From contig NZ_PJIM01000002.1 in NCBI RefSeq assembly GCF_002929295.1, positions 1,136,191 through 1,200,190 on the forward strand: a DNA stretch of 64,000 nucleotides. Direction: 5' to 3'. Below, piece after piece: positions 60,351 to 64,000 of the stretch (position 1 is its first letter; every line of letters starts with the position of its first letter). The notes below the pieces were generated by a model, which was not told where the DNA came from, did not search any database, and worked only from the letters and a program-made list of their open reading frames with translations. Made by a program: the position numbers and the translations under genes. The stretch comes from Arthrobacter sp. SX1312. Its GTDB lineage: Bacteria > Actinomycetota > Actinomycetes > Actinomycetales > Micrococcaceae.

Positions 60351-62036
60351 ATGGACAGAGTGCTCTCCTACCTGACGCTCGACACGAGGCAGTTCCACGA
60401 ACTCACGCTGCGGTCACGCGTGATCCTCAGCCAGCTGCCCCTCTCGCTCACGGTCCTGCTGATCCTCGTCGGAGGCCTGCTCTTCCATCCGGACCTCTTC
60501 ACCAGCCGGTCCTTCATGATCGGTCTCTGGTTGCAGGCCGTGCTGCTCGCGCTGTGCGTCCTCGTGCCGTGGGACCGGCTCCCGTACGCCGCCTTCCTCG
60601 TGATCCCGCTGCTCGACTTCGTCCCGATCGGCTTCATGCGTTACGGGGCAGGCACGGTCATCACCGGGGTGGGTCTGCTCACCGTGTTCCCCATCATCTG
60701 GCTCGCCGCGTCCGGCCTGTATCCGCGGGCCCTCCTCGCCGCAGGTTTCCTCGCCTCGCTGGGCATCGTCTGGGCGCCGGTCTTCGTCACGGACGTCGAG
60801 GTCACGTCGCAGTCACTGACGCAGTCCTTCCTCCTGCCCTTCATCATGCTCGCCATCGGCGTGACGATCCGCGTGATGACCGCGAGCATGATGGCGCAGC
60901 AGGCCGTCGTGGAGGAGAAGGACCGCGCCCTGCGGGTGCTGCTCGAGGAGAGTGCGCGCCGCGAACGGCTGCTGGACACCGTGGTCAACAGCGTGGACAT
61001 CGGTGTGACCGCCGTCGACGAGGCCGGGCGGACGGTCCTCGCCAACCGCAAGCTGGACCAGTTCCGCGCGCTCGCCGGCGGGACCGGTGAGTCCGACGAG
61101 GCGGCCCTGCGGATCTTCCAGCAGGACGGCGAGACGGATCTGCCGGCGGCCCGACGGCCGACACGGCGCGCGGCGGAGGGCCATGTGTTCTCCGACTACC
61201 TCCTCTGGTGGGGCGAGCGACCGGGACAGCGGGTGCTCTCGGCGTCGTCCCGGCTGATGACCAACCAGGCCGGGGACCGAGAGGGGTCCGTGGTGACGTT
61301 CAACGACGTCACGGAACTCGTCACCGCCCTGAACGCGAAGGACGAGTTCGTGGCGACCGTCTCGCACGAGCTGCGGACCCCGCTGACCGCGATCCGGGGC
61401 TACCTCGAACTGCTGCTGGGGACGCCCGACCTCGACCCCGAGGTCGCCTCCGGCCTCGAGGTGGTGTCACGGAACTCCGAACGGCTGCACAAGCTCGTGG
61501 TGGACCTGCTCTCCACCGCGGAGGGGTCCCCGGAGATCAGCCCGGTGCCCACGGACTTCTCCGACCTCGTCGGCCGGCGCGTGTCCACGGCCGAGCAGGG
61601 CAACACGAACCCGCTGGTGCGTTTCGAGGACCTCACCGATCCGGGGCTCGTCGCGCTCTGCGACGCCTCCCGGATCGGCCAGGTGCTGGACAACCTGCTC
61701 TCGAATGCGATCAAGTACTCCCCGGCCGGTGGACGCGTGACCATCCGCGCCCGCGAGGTCGAGGGCGAGGTGGAGTGCAGCGTGACCGACCAGGGCAGCG
61801 GTATGACGGCGGAGGAGCAGAAGGGCGTCTTCTCCAAGTTCTTCCGGACCGCAGGAGCCCGCAATGCGGCGATCCCGGGGGTGGGCCTCGGGCTCGCCAT
61901 CTCCCAGGCGATCGTCCAACGCCATGGCGGGACCATCACCTGCCGGAGCGTCGTCGGCGAAGGGTCCACCTTCGCGTTCCGCCTCCCGCTCGCCCGCGCG
62001 GACCAGGTCCAGGAACTGCAGGCGCAGGGACTCTAG
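60351..62036 (+). CDS. Membrane sensor histidine kinase
   Basis: 561-residue kinase. The N-terminus has about six hydrophobic segments (for example SLTVLLILVGGLLF, LLTVFPIIWLAASGLY, LLPFIMLAIGVTIRV) with no large external domain. A coiled linker and PAS-like domain (SVDIGVTAVDEAGRTVLANRKL...GSVVTFNDVTELV) follow, then HisKA with His339 in FVATVSHELRTPLTAIRGY and a HATPase with N-box LSNAIKYSP and G-boxes DQGSGMT and GVGLGLAIS. It is divergent from the receiver-PP2C gene. The start at 60351 is the best ATG; upstream TTG is possible. Confidence 0.9.
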   Translation: MDRVLSYLTLDTRQFHELTLRSRVILSQLPLSLTVLLILVGGLLFHPDLFTSRSFMIGLWLQAVLLALCVLVPWDRLPYAAFLVIPLLDFVPIGFMRYGAGTVITGVGLLTVFPIIWLAASGLYPRALLAAGFLASLGIVWAPVFVTDVEVTSQSLTQSFLLPFIMLAIGVTIRVMTASMMAQQAVVEEKDRALRVLLEESARRERLLDTVVNSVDIGVTAVDEAGRTVLANRKLDQFRALAGGTGESDEAALRIFQQDGETDLPAARRPTRRAAEGHVFSDYLLWWGERPGQRVLSASSRLMTNQAGDREGSVVTFNDVTELVTALNAKDEFVATVSHELRTPLTAIRGYLELLLGTPDLDPEVASGLEVVSRNSERLHKLVVDLLSTAEGSPEISPVPTDFSDLVGRRVSTAEQGNTNPLVRFEDLTDPGLVALCDASRIGQVLDNLLSNAIKYSPAGGRVTIRAREVEGEVECSVTDQGSGMTAEEQKGVFSKFFRTAGARNAAIPGVGLGLAISQAIVQRHGGTITCRSVVGEGSTFAFRLPLARADQVQELQAQGL

Positions 62037-62105
62037 CGTCCGGGCAGGCCGACCGCAGGCCCGTCAGCACGGTGCAGGATCCGGGTGCCGGACCCGGGAA
62101 CCCGG

Positions 62106-63347
62106 TCAGGCCGGCCCGAGATCCACGGTCGCCGTGATGCCGCCGCCGGGTGTCTCCGTGAGGCCGATCGAACCTCCGTGCGCCGCGGCGATGCGTGCGC
62201 ACGTCGCCAGGCCGATCCCGCTGCCGGCCGGATCGCCGTCACGGTGCAGCCGCACCAGGGGTTCCAGGACCCGCTGCCGGTCCGCCGGGTCGATGCCCTT
62301 GCCGTGGTCGACGACGCGCAGCACCTGCGTCTCACCGACGCTCGCGATCACCTCGACGCGCGGGGGACACCCGGGTGTCGAGTACTTGATGCCGTTCGCC
62401 ACCAGGTTCTGCAGCAGCGCGGTGACCTGCGCCTGATCGACCGTCAGCTCGGCGTCCTGCACGGTCACCACGGCGTCGCAGGCGCTGCTGAGCGGCAGGA
62501 CGTCCTGAAGCACGGCGTTCATCATCGTGTTCAGGCGGACCGCCCGGCGATTGATGGTCCCGCCGATGCGGGAGAACTCGAGGACCTCCTCCACCGTGGA
62601 CAGCATCCGGCTGGCGCTGCCCCGGATGATGCTGAAGTAGCGCGCCGCCGGCCCGGCGGGTGCGACGTCGTCGTCCTGTTCGCTGAGCTCGGTGTAGCCG
62701 AGGATCGCCGTCAGCGGGTTCTTGAGATCGTGGCTGACACGCGCCGCGAATCCTGCGAGGTCCTCGTTGCTGCGCCGCACCACCTCGAGGGCCTCGACGA
62801 GCTGACGTGTCTTGAACTGCAGTTCGAGGACCTCCACGACCTGCCGTGCGAGGATCTCCAGCCCTTCCCGCTGTTCCGCCTGGAACGCCCGGACCGTCGG
62901 CGAGAACACGCAGAGGGTGCCGAGGGCCGCGCCGCGCCCGGTCACGAGCGGGACGGACGCATAGGAGCGCACGTGGGCGATGCCGCCGTTGACGAAGGGG
63001 TTGTCGGCGAACCGCGGGTCGAGGGAGGCGTCCGCCAGGGCGGTGATCGCCCCGCTGGTGAAGACCTTGGAGCACATCGAGTCGTCGCGCGAGCACACCG
63101 CGGCGTCCACTCCGACGGCGGCGATCTGGTGCTGCTGGTCCGCGGTGATGATGTTGATGACGCCGGCGTCCATGCCGCTCACCCGCACCGCGAGCTTGAC
63201 GAGGTTGAGCAGTTCCGGCGGTGTCTCGTAGTCGGGCTTCTCCACGGGCTTCCCGCCGGCCTCGCCGTAGGGAAGCCGGTATTCCTGCAGGACCGCCTGG
63301 CGGGCGAGCTCCTGGAGGTCGACCTCGTCGGTAGAAAGCAGAGTCAC
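62106..63347 (-). CDS. GAF-domain sensor histidine kinase
   Basis: 413-residue cytoplasmic kinase. The GAF domain (about 44-175) includes AVCSRDDSMCSKVFTSGAITALADASLDPRFADNPFV and YASVPLVTGRGAALGTLCVFSP. A helix leads to HisKA (FAARVSHDLKNPLTAILGY) and HATPase (LLQNLVANGIKYSTPG, DHGKGIDP, GSGIGLATCARIAAAHGG). No membrane segment is present. The GTG at 63347 follows GGGGG by five bases. Its response regulator is not adjacent, but the receiver-PP2C protein encoded nearby is a candidate. Confidence 0.88.
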   Translation of the reverse strand: MTLLSTDEVDLQELARQAVLQEYRLPYGEAGGKPVEKPDYETPPELLNLVKLAVRVSGMDAGVINIITADQQHQIAAVGVDAAVCSRDDSMCSKVFTSGAITALADASLDPRFADNPFVNGGIAHVRSYASVPLVTGRGAALGTLCVFSPTVRAFQAEQREGLEILARQVVEVLELQFKTRQLVEALEVVRRSNEDLAGFAARVSHDLKNPLTAILGYTELSEQDDDVAPAGPAARYFSIIRGSASRMLSTVEEVLEFSRIGGTINRRAVRLNTMMNAVLQDVLPLSSACDAVVTVQDAELTVDQAQVTALLQNLVANGIKYSTPGCPPRVEVIASVGETQVLRVVDHGKGIDPADRQRVLEPLVRLHRDGDPAGSGIGLATCARIAAAHGGSIGLTETPGGGITATVDLGPA

Positions 63348-63446
63348 GAATACCCCCGAAGAACAGTGAGACCGGTGTGCGTGCGTCAACTATCGCACGG
63401 CCGTGGGCCGGCGAGCGGGATGGTGCCGTGGCAGGGGTGGATCGCG

Positions 63447-64000
63447 TCAGCCCAGGGCCCGGACGCGCAGGGCCAGGTACAGGTGCACGCGGTCCGCGGT
63501 GACCGCCGGGTCGTAGCCCGTGAGCGCCACGACCTGCTGGAGCCGGTAGCGGATGGTGTTGCGGTGCAGGTCGAGGTCCGCGGCGACGGCGGCCACCGAG
63601 CCGTCGAGGTCGAGGTAGCGCTGCAGCGTGGTCAGCAGTCCCGCGCCGTGCGCGCTGTCGAAGGCCTCGAGCGGCCGGAGGGTCTCCGCGGCGAGGTCGG
63701 CGAGCGGCACGTCCGCGCTGGCCATCAGCAGCGACGTCAGGCTCAGGCGGTCGGCGAAGTTGAGGGGCTGGCCCCGCTGGAGCGCCTCGCGTGCCTCGAA
63801 GTAGCTCCACCGCAGGCCGTTCGGCTGCGCGTAGGTGCCGCCCACACCGACCCGTGCCGTCAGCCCGGCGCCGTGCAGGTAGCGGCTCAGCTCGGTGGGG
63901 TCGGGCGCCCCGGCGGGGAGGACGAGCACGAGGCGGTCGTCGACGAGCCCCGTGGCGGCTCCGTTCCAGCCGTCGGGCAGCGGGAGGGTCCGCAGTGCGC
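63447..64000 (-). CDS. PucR/CdaR-type regulator, 5' truncated by window edge
   Basis: C-terminal 184 or so residues of a PucR-family transcriptional activator. The typical C-terminal HTH_30 is complete: LQRYLDLDGSVAAVAADLDLHRNTIRYRLQQVVALTGYDP. Upstream is a GGDEF-like degenerate region (ARVGVGGTYAQPNGLRWSYFEAREALQRG). The frame is open to the right edge, so the N-terminal sensor domain and start are outside the window. Targets are unknown. Confidence 0.87.
   Translation of the reverse strand, partial: ALRTLPLPDGWNGAATGLVDDRLVLVLPAGAPDPTELSRYLHGAGLTARVGVGGTYAQPNGLRWSYFEAREALQRGQPLNFADRLSLTSLLMASADVPLADLAAETLRPLEAFDSAHGAGLLTTLQRYLDLDGSVAAVAADLDLHRNTIRYRLQQVVALTGYDPAVTADRVHLYLALRVRALG

Noticed and set aside
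1-64000. tRNA, rRNA, CRISPR arrays, phage or insertion sequences
   Set aside because: I looked for repeat-spacer patterns, transposase motifs and terminal inverted repeats by eye and found none; this is not a substitute for a covariance-model or profile scan.

Overview
The window is about 70% GC, codes densely on both strands, and uses many GTG starts and 1-4 nt start/stop overlaps. Gene content (phenylacetate epoxidase pathway, menaquinone biosynthesis including a MenJ-type reductase, DUF2630, DUF6510, a 13E12-type HNH protein) points to a high-GC actinobacterium of the Micrococcales, most like Arthrobacter and relatives. This is inferred from gene content, not from a database search. No rRNA, tRNA, CRISPR array or intact insertion sequence was seen.

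Layout. (1) 1-11451: a phenylacetic acid catabolic region, with thiolase (cut by the left edge), paaF-type hydratase, paaH-type dehydrogenase and paaZ; then a TetR regulator (paaR), a small helicase-associated-domain protein, and the epoxidase operon paaABCDE-paaG behind a promoter that carries a near-consensus PaaR operator. A broken DUF559/AbiEi-type gene lies between paaZ and paaR. (2) 11475-17195: a RibD/DHFR-fold reductase, an Lrp regulator divergent from a branched-chain 2-oxoacid dehydrogenase operon (E1alpha, E1beta, E2), and a small orphan gene. (3) 17297-23049: a short UvrA paralogue, a MocR regulator divergent from a YczE-type membrane protein, and an MBL-fold hydrolase. (4) 23062-31564: an arabinose-glycoside island, with an alditol-oxidase-like flavoenzyme, a LacI regulator, a CUT1 ABC transporter, a GH51 arabinofuranosidase and an aldose-1-epimerase, tied together by matching LacI-type palindromes. 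(5) 31668-42983: a mixed region with DUF2630, a deacetylase remnant, GNAT, DUF1801, dienelactone hydrolase, two FluC channels, a 13E12/HNH gene with an SOS box and a poly-serine repeat, a molybdopterin oxidoreductase/flavin reductase/DUF6510 operon, MFS, a zinc alcohol dehydrogenase and PAP2. (6) 43061-55369: menaquinone genes (menC, menD, menF, menG, menJ, polyprenyl diphosphate synthase) interrupted by a PhoX-type phosphatase and a polar amino acid ABC transporter. (7) 55411-64000: HIT and SUKH-like proteins, a TRIC channel, an alpha/beta hydrolase, a partner-switching module (response regulator-PP2C, STAS, RsbW-like kinase), two sensor histidine kinases and a PucR-type regulator cut by the right edge.

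The most informative non-coding signals are the PaaR operator over the paaA promoter, the LacI palindromes, the SOS box at the 13E12 gene, stem-loops between binding-protein and permease genes in two ABC operons, and a recurring leaderless arrangement in which a TANNNT-like -10 box sits 6-8 nt before the start codon. I did not find a clearly unprecedented multi-gene system. The strongest leads for new biology are the SOS-controlled poly-serine HNH protein, the helicase-associated-domain protein beside paaR, and the sigma-less partner-switching module.
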